Positions 9,312 through 20,356 of a stretch of 64,000 nucleotides of DNA are shown here, in pieces (within the stretch, counting starts at the first letter, position 1; each line of letters starts with the position of its first letter). The notes beneath the pieces are model-generated. The model was given only the letters and a program-made list of their open reading frames with translations, was not told where the DNA came from and searched no databases. The position numbers and the translations under genes were made by a program. This DNA comes from Enterobacteriaceae bacterium B14 (GTDB lineage: Bacteria > Pseudomonadota > Gammaproteobacteria > Enterobacterales > Enterobacteriaceae), in assembly GCA_000307305.1 (NCBI GenBank), contig DF158882.1:1571159-1635158 (forward strand). Reading direction: 5' to 3'.

Positions 9312-10036
9312 TGATTTCGCTGAAAAATGTGTCTAAGTGGTATGGTCAATTTCAAGTATTGACCGATTGCTCCACTGAAGTAAAAAAAGGTGAAGTGGTC
9401 GTTGTTTGTGGTCCTTCTGGTTCAGGCAAATCGACCCTCATCAAAACCGTCAACGGCTTAGAACCTATCCAGCGCGGTGAAATTCTGGTCAACGGCATTC
9501 AAGTTAACGATAAAAAGACAGATCTGGCACAGCTACGCTCTAAAGTCGGCATGGTTTTCCAGCATTTCGAGCTGTTCCCGCATCTGTCGATCGTCGAGAA
9601 CCTAACGCTCGCACAGATCAAAGTGCTAAATCGCAGCAAAGAAGAAGCGCAAGAAAAAGGACTGAAACTGCTAGAGCGCGTCGGGCTTTCATCCCACGCG
9701 AATAAATTTCCAGGCCAGCTTTCCGGCGGCCAACAGCAGCGTGTCGCTATTGCCCGAGCACTGTGTATGGACCCAAACGCCATGCTGTTTGATGAGCCAA
9801 CCTCAGCACTCGACCCTGAGATGATTAACGAGGTGCTCGATGTTATGGTGAAGCTCGCGGAAGAAGGCATGACGATGATGGTGGTTACTCACGAAATGGG
9901 CTTTGCCCGTAAAGTGGCGAATCGCGTCATTTTTATGGATGAAGGAAAAATTGTTGAAGATAGCCAGAAAGATGACTTCTTTAATAATCCACAGTCTGAC
10001 CGAGCGAAAGATTTCTTAGCAAAAATCCTGCACTGA
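9311..10036 (+). CDS. gltL: Glutamate/aspartate ABC transporter ATP-binding protein
   Basis: A 241-residue ABC ATPase. Walker A is GPSGSGKST (about residues 33-41), the signature is [14 protein letters not shown], Walker B is [12 protein letters not shown] and the H-loop is VTHEMGFA. It powers uptake through GltJK. The ATG at 9311 matches the E. coli start; a TTG three bases earlier was disregarded. It is the final gene of the gltIJKL operon and is followed by a weak hairpin. Confidence 0.95.
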   Translation: MISLKNVSKWYGQFQVLTDCSTEVKKGEVVVVCGPSGSGKSTLIKTVNGLEPIQRGEILVNGIQVNDKKTDLAQLRSKVGMVFQHFELFPHLSIVENLTLAQIKVLNRSKEEAQEKGLKLLERVGLSSHANKFPGQLSGGQQQRVAIARALCMDPNAMLFDEPTSALDPEMINEVLDVMVKLAEEGMTMMVVTHEMGFARKVANRVIFMDEGKIVEDSQKDDFFNNPQSDRAKDFLAKILH

Positions 10037-10047
10037 TTTATAAATAG

Positions 10048-10070
10048 GCGGCTCTTCTGTTGGGAGCCGC
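10048..10070 (+). terminator. Hairpin downstream of gltL
   Basis: GCGGCTC pairs with GAGCCGC around a 9-base loop, 11 bases after the gltL stop. The sequence that follows (TAATACAATATTT) is AT-rich but lacks a true T-run, so it is a weak terminator or an RNA-stabilising hairpin. Confidence 0.5.
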
Positions 10071-10210
10071 TAATACAATATTTCCCCCTATTTATACACT
10101 CTCTTCCTCTCTAAAATTCGAGCTGTGCCTCGGTCATCTTTCTCTATCCATGCCATCATAACCCTATAAATAGTGTTGCTTTGATTCACCAGAATAATTT
10201 AGGAGAGTTC

Positions 10211-11632
10211 ATGGATACCGAATATGACGTTGCCGTTATTGGTGCCGGCCCCGGTGGGTATATCGCTGCCATTCGTGCCGCGCAACTGGGGCTAAAAACG
10301 CTCTGCATTGATGCCTTCAAAAACGATGAGGGCAACCCGTCTCTAGGCGGTACATGTCTTAATGTAGGGTGCATTCCTTCCAAAGCACTGCTGCAATCAT
10401 CAGAGAACTTTCACTCACTTCAACACGACTTTGCCGAACACGGTATTCAAAGCACGAACCCAACAATTGATATCACTAAAATGATCGCCAGAAAAAAAGG
10501 CATCGTCGATAAACTCACAGGGGGTATCAAACTGCTGTTCGAAAAAAATGGCATTACCTCTCTGCATGGAACAGCAATGCTACTGGGAAGAGAAAATAAC
10601 CAGTGGCAAATAAGCATTGGTGGCCAACACGTTTGCGCGCGCAACATCATCATTGCCACAGGCTCTCGCCCTAGAGAGCTTGCCTCAGCCCCTGTCGATA
10701 ATATCTCTATTCTGGATAACGCGGGCGCTTTGGCACTACAAAGCGTCCCTAAGCGATTATGTGTTATCGGTGCAGGTGTGATTGGGTTAGAGCTAGGTTC
10801 AGTCTGGAAGCGCCTTGGTTCACAGGTCACATTGCTAGAAGCTATGCCTGATTTTCTCCCTGCCGCCGATAAGCGTATTGCGGTTGAAGCCAAAAAGAGT
10901 CTCATCAACAAAACAGGGTTGGATATCCAGCTAGGTGCCGCCGTTGAACACGTTGAGCGACAAGGCGAAGAACTGATTATCACCTATCACCACCAGCAAG
11001 AGTCTAAGCAGCTCACCGCCGATAAACTCATTGTTGCCGTAGGCCGAGTACCGAATACGGAAGGATTGGGTACAGAGAAAATCGGTTTAGAGATCGATGC
11101 ACATGGCTTTATTACGGTTGATGAATTATGCAAAACCAATTTGCCTAATATATGGGCTATCGGCGATGTCGTCAGAGGGCCAATGCTCGCACACAAGGCG
11201 ATGGAAGAAGGCGTTCTTGCCGCAGAGCAGATCGCAGGACAAAAAGTACCGCCGCTGCTGTTTAATCACATTCCTTGGGTTATCTATACTCAGCCAGAAA
11301 TAGCGTGGGTTGGGCAAACTGAAGAGCAGCTAAAGAAAGCAGGTATCAAATATAAGAAAGGTAATGGCTTATTTCCTGCTAACGGGCGGGCGCTCGCAAT
11401 GGGCCAAGGTGAAGGGCTAGTCAAAGTATTGACCGATGCGAATAACGATCGCGTATTGGGTATTCACATTGTCGGGCCAATGGCATCCGAGCTCATCAAC
11501 GAAGCCGCATTAGCGATCGCATTTGACGCGAGCAGCGAAGACCTGATCGGCACAATACATGCCCATCCCTCACTCAGTGAAACGCTACATGAAGCCGCTT
11601 TGGCAGCCAATAAACGAGCGTTGCACGGATAA
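10211..11632 (+). CDS. Dihydrolipoyl dehydrogenase, stand-alone copy
   Basis: A 473-residue class I flavoprotein disulfide reductase. Visible are the FAD GAGPGG motif (residues 11-16), the redox disulfide in GGTCLNVGCIPSK (C49/C54), the NAD-binding GAGVIGLELG near residue 180, and the C-terminal HPSLSE active-site histidine region. It reoxidises dihydrolipoamide of E2 subunits. The ATG at 10211 has AGGAGAG just upstream; a longer frame from 10181 is rejected. It lies alone, with no dehydrogenase E1/E2 partner nearby. The long insert before the cysteine motif resembles the eukaryote/alpha-proteobacterial LpdA type more than the E. coli pdh-operon enzyme. E. coli lacks this gene here. Confidence 0.88.
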   Translation: MDTEYDVAVIGAGPGGYIAAIRAAQLGLKTLCIDAFKNDEGNPSLGGTCLNVGCIPSKALLQSSENFHSLQHDFAEHGIQSTNPTIDITKMIARKKGIVDKLTGGIKLLFEKNGITSLHGTAMLLGRENNQWQISIGGQHVCARNIIIATGSRPRELASAPVDNISILDNAGALALQSVPKRLCVIGAGVIGLELGSVWKRLGSQVTLLEAMPDFLPAADKRIAVEAKKSLINKTGLDIQLGAAVEHVERQGEELIITYHHQQESKQLTADKLIVAVGRVPNTEGLGTEKIGLEIDAHGFITVDELCKTNLPNIWAIGDVVRGPMLAHKAMEEGVLAAEQIAGQKVPPLLFNHIPWVIYTQPEIAWVGQTEEQLKKAGIKYKKGNGLFPANGRALAMGQGEGLVKVLTDANNDRVLGIHIVGPMASELINEAALAIAFDASSEDLIGTIHAHPSLSETLHEAALAANKRALHG

Positions 11633-11645
11633 CTTATCGAAAATA

Positions 11646-11677
11646 CACCTATTGGCCCTTTGTAGGGCTAATAGGTG
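11646..11677. terminator. Hairpin between lpd and ybeL
   Basis: A near-perfect inverted repeat (CACCTATTgGCCCT / AGGGCtAATAGGTG) has a four-base loop and ATTTAAA after it. It lies between the two convergent genes and probably terminates both. Confidence 0.65.
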
Positions 11678-11709
11678 ATTTAAATGGCAGACTCAAACGC
11701 AGGCAATCA

Positions 11710-12192
11710 TCAAGGATTAAAAGGCTTACGCTGAAACTGATCGTGCTGACATTTAGGGCACAGCGGCAACACTTCCGGTGTATAAACACTCAGATGATAA
11801 TGGCACTTTTCACAGACTAAATTCCCTAATCCGACAATTTCACCGCTGTGATACACGCCATGATGGTTGACATCATTAAGCACTTCTCGCCACTCTAGCT
11901 GCGTTTTGTCTGTAATATCCGCAAGCTCTTGCCATAGGCTCTCCTTGATAACCCGCATAAAGACACTGTCGGACTCCTCTGCCAAGCTCTCTTTGTAGCT
12001 ACGAGCAAACTCTTCTAAGTCGCGCCTTACAGAACGAGTAACCTGTTGAACTTCCTCATGAGTTAACTCTCCTGCAGCAGTCAGCCTCTTCTCTGCGCTA
12101 TCGACCAATGAGCTGATATCCCGTTCGCCTTCTTTCAAGCGTGCAGTTAGTGAAGCAACCAGTTCTTGGTAATGCTGAACAACCTTATTCAT
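11710..12192 (-). CDS. ybeL: DUF1451 zinc-ribbon protein YbeL
   Basis: A 160-residue protein matching YbeL of E. coli in length. The N-terminal two thirds is predicted coiled-coil/helical (about residues 5-90). A C-terminal zinc ribbon has CEKCHYH and CPKC cysteine pairs. Its biochemical role is unknown. The start ATG at 12192 has GAGGGG upstream; a frame extending to 12213 is rejected. The gene is divergent from leuS, with a 255-base spacer. Confidence 0.9.
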   Translation of the reverse strand: MNKVVQHYQELVASLTARLKEGERDISSLVDSAEKRLTAAGELTHEEVQQVTRSVRRDLEEFARSYKESLAEESDSVFMRVIKESLWQELADITDKTQLEWREVLNDVNHHGVYHSGEIVGLGNLVCEKCHYHLSVYTPEVLPLCPKCQHDQFQRKPFNP

Positions 12193-12447
12193 TTTCCCCT
12201 CACTTAGACTCAAATTATTTAGGATGGAACCATTTCGAGCGACGATCGGTTTTAGTCTAGTCTTAATCTCTACTTATTTTTGTGTGCGAATGCGTAACTC
12301 TCATTTTTTGCAAACAAAAATGCCTCTGCCCAGCGCTTAGTGTTGTTGCCGGTGACGCTTATCGGCTATTCTATGCGGATCCATATTCATTCACTGATGA
12401 ATGCTACAGGCGTAGCTGTTTTTTCACAGATAGGACCCTCTGCCGCC

Positions 12448-15063
12448 ATGCAAGAGCAATACCGTCCCGAAGACATAGAGTCGCAAGTACAACGTCACTG
12501 GCAAGAAAAGCAGACGTTTAAAGTCACCGAACAGCCAGGTAAAGAGAAGTACTACTGCCTATCCATGCTGCCTTATCCATCAGGCCGCTTGCACATGGGG
12601 CACGTACGTAACTACACCATTGGTGACGTCATCTCACGTTACCAGCGTATGCTGGGTAAAAACGTGCTTCAGCCAATTGGCTGGGATGCATTTGGCCTAC
12701 CAGCCGAAGGCGCCGCGGTTAAAAACAACACCGCACCTGCACCTTGGACATATGACAATATCGAATACATGAAGAACCAGCTTAAATTGCTGGGCTTCGG
12801 TTACGACTGGGATCGCGAACTCGCCACCTGTCAGCCAGAATATTATCGTTGGGAACAGTGGTTCTTCACCAAGCTATATGAAAAAGGCTTAGTTTATAAA
12901 AAGACCGCCGCCGTTAACTGGTGCCCTAACGATCTTACCGTTCTTGCAAACGAACAAGTTATTGATGGCTGCTGCTGGCGCTGCGATACGCCCGTTGAGC
13001 GTAAAGAGATCCCTCAGTGGTTCATTAAAATCACCGACTATGCAGACCAACTGCTCAACGATTTAGATACGCTAGAAAGTTGGCCAGAGCAGGTCAAAAC
13101 CATGCAGCGTAACTGGATTGGTCGCTCTGAAGGCATTGAAATTGAGTTCGATGTTGCCGACAGCGGTGAAAAACTCTCCGTTTATACGACCCGTCCAGAT
13201 ACCTTTATGGGCGTCTGCTATTTGGCGATCGCCGCAGGCCACCCACTGGCACAAAGTGCAGCCAAATCTAACCCAGAATTGGCAGAATTCGTCTCCGAAT
13301 GCCGTAACACCAAAGTTGCCGAAGCAGAAATGGCAACAATGGAGAAAAAAGGTGTCTTCACTGGCTTGTATGCTATTCACCCGATTAGCGGTGAGAAGCT
13401 ACCAATCTGGGCTGCCAACTTTGTATTGATGGAATACGGTACAGGTGCTGTCATGGCCGTTCCGGGCCACGATCAGCGCGACTGGGAGTTTTCAACCAAA
13501 TACGACCTGCCTATTAAGCTGGTTATTCTCGACGCCGAAGGCAATGTACCAACAGCAGAAACCAGCGCATTTAGTGAGAAAGGTAAGCTCTTTAATTCCG
13601 GCGAGTTTGATGGCCTAGATTTTGAAGCCGCATTTAATACTATTTCTGACAAATTAGTCGCGAAAGGCATCGCCCAACGTAAAGTAAATTATCGTCTGCG
13701 TGACTGGGGTGTATCACGTCAACGCTATTGGGGTGCACCAATCCCAATGCTGACACTGGAAGACGGCACCGTTGTTCCTACGCCAGAAGACCAACTGCCG
13801 GTTATCCTACCGGAAGATGTCACGATGGATGGCATAACTAGCCCAATCAAAGCCGATCCTGACTGGGCAAAAACCACTTACAACGGTCAGCCAGCACTGC
13901 GTGAAACCGATACATTCGATACCTTTATGGAATCGTCTTGGTACTATGCTCGCTACACTTGCCCTCAGTACGACCAAGGCATGCTGGACCCAGAAGCAGC
14001 GAACTACTGGCTACCCGTTGATCAATATGTCGGTGGGATCGAACATGCGATCATGCACCTGATGTATTTCCGCTTCTTCCATAAATTAATGCGCGATGCC
14101 GGCTTAGTCACATCAGATGAGCCAGCAAAACGCCTGCTATGCCAAGGTATGGTACTGGCTGATGCGTTTTATTACATCGGCAACAACGGCGAGCGTAACT
14201 GGGTTTCTCCAACCGATGTAACCGTAGAACGTGATGAAAAAGGCCGTATCACCAAATCCATTGATAATACAGGCCGTGAAGTGATTTATGCCGGTATGAG
14301 TAAAATGTCGAAATCGAAGAATAACGGTATCGACCCTCAATTAATGGTAGAGAAATATGGTGCAGATACCGTACGTCTGTTCATGATGTTCGCCTCCCCT
14401 GCGGAGATGACATTGGAGTGGCAGGAGTCCGGTGTTGAAGGCGCGAACCGCTTTATTAAGCGTGTCTGGCGTTTAGCCTTTGATCATGTTCAGAAAGGGG
14501 ATGTTTCCCCACTCAATGTGGCTGAATTAACCCCTGAACAGAAAGATCTACGTCGCGATCTGCACAAAACCATCGCCAAAGTTACCGATGATGTCGGCCG
14601 TCGTCAGACATTTAACACAGCCATCGCTGCGGTTATGGAACTGATGAACAAGCTGACTCGTGCACCACAGGAAACAGAGCAAGACCGTGCGCTGATGCAA
14701 GAGGCGCTAGCTGCAATGGTGAGAATGCTTTATCCATTTACACCTCATGCCAGCTATAGCCTTTGGCAGTCGTTATCTGCTATCGATTCTGCACTGCGAA
14801 ACAGCCCTGACTTCTCAGCTGAAATTGACACTGCGCCTTGGCCTGTCGCAAGCGAGAGTGCCATGGTTGAAGAGTCGAAGCTGGTCGTTGTTCAGGTTAA
14901 CGGTAAAGTTCGTGGCAAAATCACGGTTGCCGCTGATGCAACGCAAGAACAGGTTCAAGCACTCGCTGGACAAGAAGCCCCAGTGGCTAAATATCTTGAC
15001 GGCGTAACTATTCGTAAAGTGATTTACGTTCCCGGAAAACTACTTAACCTAGTTGTAGGTTAG
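12448..15063 (+). CDS. leuS: Leucyl-tRNA synthetase
   Basis: An 871-residue class Ia synthetase. It has the HIGH-type motif HMGH at residues 49-52, a CP1 editing domain with TTRPDTFMG (about residues 246-254), the KMSKS motif [11 protein letters not shown] near residue 620, and an anticodon-binding domain at the C-terminus ending LLNLVVG. The start ATG at 12448 gives the conserved [12 protein letters not shown]-terminus. An open frame reaches 12340, but those residues are not conserved. AGGA lies 12 bases upstream, a loose spacing. It starts a cluster with lptE, holA and nadD, with gaps or overlaps of under 15 bases. Confidence 0.97.
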   Translation: MQEQYRPEDIESQVQRHWQEKQTFKVTEQPGKEKYYCLSMLPYPSGRLHMGHVRNYTIGDVISRYQRMLGKNVLQPIGWDAFGLPAEGAAVKNNTAPAPWTYDNIEYMKNQLKLLGFGYDWDRELATCQPEYYRWEQWFFTKLYEKGLVYKKTAAVNWCPNDLTVLANEQVIDGCCWRCDTPVERKEIPQWFIKITDYADQLLNDLDTLESWPEQVKTMQRNWIGRSEGIEIEFDVADSGEKLSVYTTRPDTFMGVCYLAIAAGHPLAQSAAKSNPELAEFVSECRNTKVAEAEMATMEKKGVFTGLYAIHPISGEKLPIWAANFVLMEYGTGAVMAVPGHDQRDWEFSTKYDLPIKLVILDAEGNVPTAETSAFSEKGKLFNSGEFDGLDFEAAFNTISDKLVAKGIAQRKVNYRLRDWGVSRQRYWGAPIPMLTLEDGTVVPTPEDQLPVILPEDVTMDGITSPIKADPDWAKTTYNGQPALRETDTFDTFMESSWYYARYTCPQYDQGMLDPEAANYWLPVDQYVGGIEHAIMHLMYFRFFHKLMRDAGLVTSDEPAKRLLCQGMVLADAFYYIGNNGERNWVSPTDVTVERDEKGRITKSIDNTGREVIYAGMSKMSKSKNNGIDPQLMVEKYGADTVRLFMMFASPAEMTLEWQESGVEGANRFIKRVWRLAFDHVQKGDVSPLNVAELTPEQKDLRRDLHKTIAKVTDDVGRRQTFNTAIAAVMELMNKLTRAPQETEQDRALMQEALAAMVRMLYPFTPHASYSLWQSLSAIDSALRNSPDFSAEIDTAPWPVASESAMVEESKLVVVQVNGKVRGKITVAADATQEQVQALAGQEAPVAKYLDGVTIRKVIYVPGKLLNLVVG

Positions 15064-15077
15064 GGCAAGGAGGAGTT

Positions 15078-15635
15078 GTGCGACATCGTATTATGACGTT
15101 GTTGCTGGGTTTGGCGGTGCTAGTCACCGCTGGCTGCGGTTATCACCTTCGCGGCACGACTCAGATACCTAAAGAGCTACAGACGCTAATTCTGACAAGT
15201 GGTGACCCTTATGGCCCTATGGCTAGAGCGGTTCGTGAACAGTTGCGCCTAAATAACGTAACTATTGTTGATGATAACTCCCGTAAGGATCTGCCTTCAC
15301 TGCGGATTATAAACGCTGGTGAAAACAAAGAAACAGTCTCTGTCTTCGGCGATGGTAAAGCTGCCGAATATCAGATGACGATGGTGCTGTCTGCGCAGGT
15401 ACTTGTACCAGGCGATGATATTTACCCTATTAGCGTGACTGTATTCCGCTCATTCTTTGATAACCCACTGACTGCATTGGCGAAAGACTCTGAACAAGAG
15501 ATGATTAGACAAGAAATGCGCCAACAGGCCGCACAACAATTAGTACGTAAATTGTTGAGCGTACATGCTGCGGAAGTAGCTGCGAAGAGTGAAGAAAAAG
15601 CTCAGAAAGCAGCGGATAGCGTTGAGGCGCAATGA
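15078..15635 (+). CDS. lptE: LPS assembly lipoprotein LptE
   Basis: A 185-residue outer-membrane lipoprotein. The signal peptide ends with the lipobox VTAGC (C20 acylated). LptE plugs the LptD barrel and helps insert lipopolysaccharide in the outer leaflet. The start is GTG at 15078, behind a strong AAGGAGGAG. Its TGA overlaps the holA ATG (ATGA), so translation is coupled. The C-terminal tail rich in Ala, Glu and Lys is typical of the enterobacterial protein. Confidence 0.95.
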   Translation: MRHRIMTLLLGLAVLVTAGCGYHLRGTTQIPKELQTLILTSGDPYGPMARAVREQLRLNNVTIVDDNSRKDLPSLRIINAGENKETVSVFGDGKAAEYQMTMVLSAQVLVPGDDIYPISVTVFRSFFDNPLTALAKDSEQEMIRQEMRQQAAQQLVRKLLSVHAAEVAAKSEEKAQKAADSVEAQ

Positions 15636-16663
15636 TCCGCCTCTATCCTGAACAACTTGCTGCGCAGCTCCAAGAAGGGCTGCGCGCTTGTTATCTCATC
15701 TGTGGCAATGAACCTCTTTTGCTACAGGAAAGTCAGGATGCCATCCGGAAAACCGCCTCACAGAATGGTTTTGAGGAACATATCAGCTTTGTACTAGACA
15801 CTCACACCGATTGGGATGAGATATTTGGTCAATGCCAAGCTTTGAGCCTATTTTCTTCACGACAAACGCTGTTACTCCAGTTTCCTGAAAATGGCCCTAA
15901 TGCGGCAATCTCAGAACAACTGGTTAAACTCGCTTCTCTGTTACACCCCGATATTTTGCTGATGATCCGCGGTAATCGCTTAACCAAAGCGCAAGAAAAC
16001 AGCGCTTGGTTTAAAGTGCTCAGCCCGCAAGGCATCTATATCACCTGTCAAACGCCTGAGCAGGCACAACTCCCCCGCTGGGTGAGCAATCGAGCCAAGA
16101 GCATGCATTTGGAACTCGACGATGCGGCAAACCAGCTGCTCTGCTACTGCTATGAGGGTAATCTGCTGGCTTTGTCTCAGGCTCTTGAACGCCTATCGCT
16201 GATTTATCCTGATGGTAAACTCACGCTACCACGTATAGAACAAGCGGTAAGTGATGCGGCACATTTTACGCCTTATCACTGGCTGGATGCTCTGTTGGCA
16301 GGAAAGAGTAAGCGTGCATGGCATATCTTGCATCAACTTCGATTAGAAGACAGCGAACCTCTAATATTGCTGCGTACATTACAGCGAGAACTGTTACAAC
16401 TACTGCAACTTCAAAGAAAAATGCCTCATACCCCTCTACGTTCTCTGTTCGATACGTATAAAGTCTGGCAAAATCGACGCCCTCTGTTAACTCAGGCGTT
16501 ACAAAGATTATCATCAGAGCAACTTAGCCAGGCCGTCAGCCTGCTAACTCGTCTGGAGCTAGTCTTAAAACAAGATTACGGCCAATCTATATGGGATGGG
16601 CTGGAAACTTTATCTATGCTGCTGTGCGGCAAACCATTACCCGAGAGTATGCTTGATGTCTAA
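15632..16663 (+). CDS. holA: DNA polymerase III delta subunit
   Basis: A 343-residue clamp-loader delta subunit, with an N-terminal AAA+-like fold (residues 1-140), a lid domain and a C-terminal collar domain (about 210-335). It opens the beta clamp during loading. The N-terminal region contains the [14 protein letters not shown] stretch conserved in HolA. It overlaps lptE by four bases and nadD by eight, as in E. coli. Confidence 0.95.
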   Translation: MIRLYPEQLAAQLQEGLRACYLICGNEPLLLQESQDAIRKTASQNGFEEHISFVLDTHTDWDEIFGQCQALSLFSSRQTLLLQFPENGPNAAISEQLVKLASLLHPDILLMIRGNRLTKAQENSAWFKVLSPQGIYITCQTPEQAQLPRWVSNRAKSMHLELDDAANQLLCYCYEGNLLALSQALERLSLIYPDGKLTLPRIEQAVSDAAHFTPYHWLDALLAGKSKRAWHILHQLRLEDSEPLILLRTLQRELLQLLQLQRKMPHTPLRSLFDTYKVWQNRRPLLTQALQRLSSEQLSQAVSLLTRLELVLKQDYGQSIWDGLETLSMLLCGKPLPESMLDV

Positions 16664-17318
16664 TTCCAAGCCGGACAACGCCGCACTCCATGCTTTGTTT
16701 GGTGGCACCTTCGACCCTATCCATTATGGTCACCTGCGCCCTGTAGAAGCACTGGCGCAAGAGGTGGGCCTGCAACACATTATTTTGCTGCCAAACCACG
16801 TTCCACCACACCGCCCACAGCCGGAAGCATCCCCTGCTCAACGGCTAAAAATGGTTGAGTTGGCGATAGAAGGCAATCCCTTGTTCTCCGTTGATGAACG
16901 AGAGCTTCGCCGAACTTCTCCGTCCTATACCATCGAAACGTTGGAACAACTAAGAGAAGAGCTGGGGAAAGACATCCCCCTCGCCTTCATTTTTGGTCAG
17001 GATACGCTGCTCACACTCCATACATGGAACCACTGGGAATCAATACTCAGCTATTGTCACCTTCTGGTATGTGCCCGCCCTGGCTATCCACGTCAGCTTG
17101 CTACTCCAGAGCTTCAACAGTGGCTTGAAGAACATCTTACGACTCAGCCAGAAAAGCTCGGCCAACAGCCGAATGGGCTAATTTATCTCGCCCATACGCC
17201 ACTATTGGATATCTCCGCCACTGAAATTAGGGAGCGGCAATCAACAGGCAGAAGCTGTGATGATTTGCTCCCACCTGGTGTGCAAAAGTATATCCATCAA
17301 CAGGGCTTATATCGCTAG
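16656..17318 (+). CDS. nadD: Nicotinate-mononucleotide adenylyltransferase
   Basis: A 220-residue nucleotidyltransferase of the NAD synthesis pathway (NaMN to NaAD). The (T/H)xGH-type motif appears as [12 protein letters not shown] and the second nucleotide motif as ISATEIRER near the C-terminus. The ATG at 16656 lies inside the end of holA; a longer frame from 16596 is not conserved. In E. coli cobC follows, but here there is a 294-base non-coding spacer to rsfS instead. Confidence 0.95.
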   Translation: MSNSKPDNAALHALFGGTFDPIHYGHLRPVEALAQEVGLQHIILLPNHVPPHRPQPEASPAQRLKMVELAIEGNPLFSVDERELRRTSPSYTIETLEQLREELGKDIPLAFIFGQDTLLTLHTWNHWESILSYCHLLVCARPGYPRQLATPELQQWLEEHLTTQPEKLGQQPNGLIYLAHTPLLDISATEIRERQSTGRSCDDLLPPGVQKYIHQQGLYR

Positions 17319-17612
17319 CCACGTGGGCCGTGCTATACTCTGCGGCTCGCTTTTTACCGTGTTATTTCCGCAATCATGATGGAAATACCTGTTTGTTAAA
17401 AACAGTGAAACGCTGATGCCCAAACACGGAGTATCAGCAATATCCTAGAAAATAGATGATGAGCTAACGGGCTGAGCGTCTGTTTGCCTATACACTTCTA
17501 TAACTAGGTAAATAGCCAGAATCTCACTCTAGTGAGTTTTTAAATATCGAAAACCTAGAGTTCAAGGCAGCTCATACTGCCGCTGAAGAAGAAATTATTT
17601 GAGGGGGAACCT
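17319..17612 (+). promoter_or_regulatory. Promoter and long structured leader of rsfS operon
   Basis: A TGnTATACT extended -10 box is at 17331-17339, which would give an mRNA leader of about 265 bases. The leader contains three hairpins: TATTTCC/GGAAATA (17363-17388), CTGTTT/AAACAG (17389-17405) and GCTGAT/ATCAGC (17412-17438). It ends with GAGGGGGA before the TTG start of rsfS. No ORF over 30 codons is apparent. Promoter assignment is by consensus only. Confidence 0.4.
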
Positions 17613-17930
17613 TTGCAAGGTAATGAACTCCAACTGTTTATCGTTGATAAACTTGAAGACACTAAGGCACAAGACATTATGATTATCGATGTGCGCGGTA
17701 AATCCAGTATTACTGATGTCATGGTTATTTGTACGGGGACATCAAACCGCCATGTGATGTCTATCGCTGACAATCTGTCACAAGCTGCTCGCAAATCTGG
17801 CAATGCGCCATTGGGTGTATCCGGTGAAAAAGATGCTGAGTGGATCGTCGTTGATATGGGTGACGTTATCGTCCATATCATGCAAGCAGAGAGCCGCCAG
17901 CTATACGAACTGGAAAAGCTCTGGAGCTAG
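17613..17930 (+). CDS. rsfS: Ribosomal silencing factor RsfS
   Basis: A 105-residue protein, the same length as E. coli RsfS (YbeB). It binds uL14 on the 50S subunit and blocks subunit joining in starvation. The conserved core includes [19 protein letters not shown] and [14 protein letters not shown]. The start is TTG, preceded by GAGGGGGA, and the N-terminus MQGNELQ matches the family. rlmH begins four bases after its stop. Confidence 0.95.
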   Translation: MQGNELQLFIVDKLEDTKAQDIMIIDVRGKSSITDVMVICTGTSNRHVMSIADNLSQAARKSGNAPLGVSGEKDAEWIVVDMGDVIVHIMQAESRQLYELEKLWS

Positions 17931-17933
17931 ACG

Positions 17934-18404
17934 GTGAAGCTACAGTTAATCGCCGTAGGAACAAAAATGCCAGACTGGGTACAAACCGGTTTTATGGACT
18001 ACCTACGCCGTTTTCCTAAAGATATGCCATTTGAACTGACTGAAGTTCCTGCTGGCAAACGGGGAAAAAATGCTGATATCAAACGCATTCTTGAAAAAGA
18101 AGGTGAGTTGATGTTAGCCGCGGTGGGCAAAGGCAACCGCATTGTGACACTGGATATTCCAGGGAAGCCTTGGGATACACCAGAACTAGCGCAAAATCTA
18201 GAACGCTGGAAGCAAGATGGGAGAGATGTCAGCCTGCTAATCGGAGGGCCTGAGGGATTAGCCCCTGCCTGTAAATCCGCTGCAGAACAGAGCTGGTCAT
18301 TGTCACCGCTAACATTACCGCATCCGCTAGTTAGGGTTTTAGTCGCAGAAAGCCTATATCGGGCTTGGAGCATTACGACAAACCATCCCTATCATAGGGA
18401 ATAA
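17934..18404 (+). CDS. rlmH: 23S rRNA m3-pseudouridine-1915 methyltransferase
   Basis: A 156-residue SPOUT methyltransferase. The SAM-binding knot is visible in [14 protein letters not shown] and the C-terminal [25 protein letters not shown]. It methylates pseudouridine 1915 in helix 69 of assembled 70S ribosomes. The start is GTG at 17934, four bases after rsfS. It precedes the mrdA-mrdB pair, as in E. coli. Confidence 0.95.
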   Translation: MKLQLIAVGTKMPDWVQTGFMDYLRRFPKDMPFELTEVPAGKRGKNADIKRILEKEGELMLAAVGKGNRIVTLDIPGKPWDTPELAQNLERWKQDGRDVSLLIGGPEGLAPACKSAAEQSWSLSPLTLPHPLVRVLVAESLYRAWSITTNHPYHRE

Positions 18405-18448
18405 TACGTTATTAGACTTATTGGCATTGGGATAATCAAAGTAGCAGG

Positions 18449-20356
18449 ATGAAGAAAGAGAGTATTCCTTTTCGCGACTACAGCGCTGAGTCAGCCCTAT
18501 TTGTACGGAGGGCTCTGGTTGCCCTCGCCATCATTTTTATACTCACCGGCTTATTGGTCGCCAATCTGTATAATTTACAGATAAATCGTTACGACGATTA
18601 CAGTACCCGTTCTAATCAGAACCGAATCAAACTGGTACCTATCGCGCCGAGCAGAGGGATAATCTATGACCGAAACGGCATACCTCTGGCACTCAACCGT
18701 ACAACCTATCAGCTAGAGCTTATCCCTGAGCGCGTAGAGAATTTAAAAGAGACACTGCTCGAACTAACACCAATTGTCGACCTCAACGACGATGACTTGG
18801 CAAACTTTGAAAAGGAGCGTAAACGCTCACGACGCTTTGCCTCTATTCCACTGAAAACGGCGCTCACCGAGTTACAAATTGCACGTTTTGCCGTTAACCA
18901 GCATCGCTTCCCTGGTGCTGAAGTAAAGGGCTACCAGCGCCGTTTCTATCCTTATGCCTCTTCACTGACCCACGTTATCGGCTATGTTTCTAAAATAAAT
19001 GATAAAGATGTCGAACGTCTGGAACAGGACGATAAATTAGCCAACTATGCTGCCACTCACGATATTGGCAAGTTGGGCATTGAGCGTTTTTACGAAGACA
19101 AACTGCATGGTAAAACCGGCTATGAAGAGGTCGAAGTTAATAACCGTGGCCGAGTTATTCGCCAGTTACACGAGCTTCCTCCACAGGCTGGGCAAGATAT
19201 CTACCTCACTCTAGATCTCCGTTTACAGCAGTATATTGAAACATTGCTAGCAGGAAGCAGAGCAGCCGTTATCGTTACCGACCCACGTACCGGTGGTATT
19301 TTGGCGATGGTCTCCAGCCCCAGCTACAACCCAAACCTTTTCGTGGATGGGATTTCTAGCAAAGACTATAAAACGCTGCTTGAGGATCCTGATCGCCCTC
19401 TGATTAACCGTGTTACTCAGGGTGTTTATCCACCTGCCTCAACGGTAAAACCTTATATTATCGTTTCTGCCCTGACAGCTCAGGTTATCAACAAGAATAC
19501 AACGCTATTTGATCCAGGTTGGTGGCAATTGCCAGGTTCAGAGAAGCGTTACCGTGACTGGAAACGTTGGGGTCATGGTCGTCTAGACATCGTTAAATCT
19601 ATCGAAGAGTCCGCTGATACATTCTTCTACCAAATCGCTTACGATATGGGTATCGACCGTTTATCTGAATGGATGACAAAATTCGGTTACGGTGAATATA
19701 CCGGCATTGACCTTTCGGAAGAGCGCGCGGGCTTGATGCCAACACGTGAATGGAAACAAAAACGTTATAAAAAGCCTTGGTATCAAGGTGATACAATCCC
19801 TGTTGGTATCGGACAAGGTTATTGGTTGGCCACCCCAGTACAGATGTCTAAGGCCTTGATGACCTTGATTAATGATGGTGAAGTCAAAACTCCTCATTTC
19901 TTACAAAGTACCAAAGACAATGGAAAGCTTACGCCATACCGCCAAAAAGAGAGCGCTCAAATTGGCGATATCCACTCTGGCTTTTGGGAAATAGCAAAAG
20001 ACGGTATGTACGGCATGGCTAACCGCAGTAACGGTACTGGTCGCAAATACTTTGCCAGCGCGCCCTATACTATCGCGGCTAAATCAGGTACAGCGCAGGT
20101 CTTTGGGTTAAAAGAGAACGAAGTCTATAACGCCAGTAAATTAGCCGTACATTTACGAGACCATAAACTGATGATCGCCTATGCGCCTTACAAAGCACCA
20201 ACCGTCTCTGTGGCTATTATTTTAGAAAATGGCGGAGTTGGGGGAACTGTGGGGGCGATAACTCGCCAAATTCTCGACCACATCATGTTGGGTGACAACA
20301 ACACTGTCTTGCCACAACAAACAGATGCGACACCATCCAACGAGAGCGATCAGTGA
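18449..20356 (+). CDS. mrdA: Penicillin-binding protein 2 (elongation transpeptidase)
   Basis: A 635-residue class B PBP with one N-terminal membrane anchor (about residues 21-42). Its active-site motifs are STVK at 331-334 (catalytic S331), SAD at 388-390 and KSGT at 545-548. It crosslinks peptidoglycan in the elongasome together with RodA, encoded next. AGCAGGA lies upstream of the ATG. Its TGA shares a base with the rodA ATG. Confidence 0.97.
   Translation: MKKESIPFRDYSAESALFVRRALVALAIIFILTGLLVANLYNLQINRYDDYSTRSNQNRIKLVPIAPSRGIIYDRNGIPLALNRTTYQLELIPERVENLKETLLELTPIVDLNDDDLANFEKERKRSRRFASIPLKTALTELQIARFAVNQHRFPGAEVKGYQRRFYPYASSLTHVIGYVSKINDKDVERLEQDDKLANYAATHDIGKLGIERFYEDKLHGKTGYEEVEVNNRGRVIRQLHELPPQAGQDIYLTLDLRLQQYIETLLAGSRAAVIVTDPRTGGILAMVSSPSYNPNLFVDGISSKDYKTLLEDPDRPLINRVTQGVYPPASTVKPYIIVSALTAQVINKNTTLFDPGWWQLPGSEKRYRDWKRWGHGRLDIVKSIEESADTFFYQIAYDMGIDRLSEWMTKFGYGEYTGIDLSEERAGLMPTREWKQKRYKKPWYQGDTIPVGIGQGYWLATPVQMSKALMTLINDGEVKTPHFLQSTKDNGKLTPYRQKESAQIGDIHSGFWEIAKDGMYGMANRSNGTGRKYFASAPYTIAAKSGTAQVFGLKENEVYNASKLAVHLRDHKLMIAYAPYKAPTVSVAIILENGGVGGTVGAITRQILDHIMLGDNNTVLPQQTDATPSNESDQ

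Noticed and set aside
12340..12447. N-terminal extension of leuS
   Set aside because: Not conserved in leucyl-tRNA synthetases; the ATG at 12448 gives the family N-terminus.
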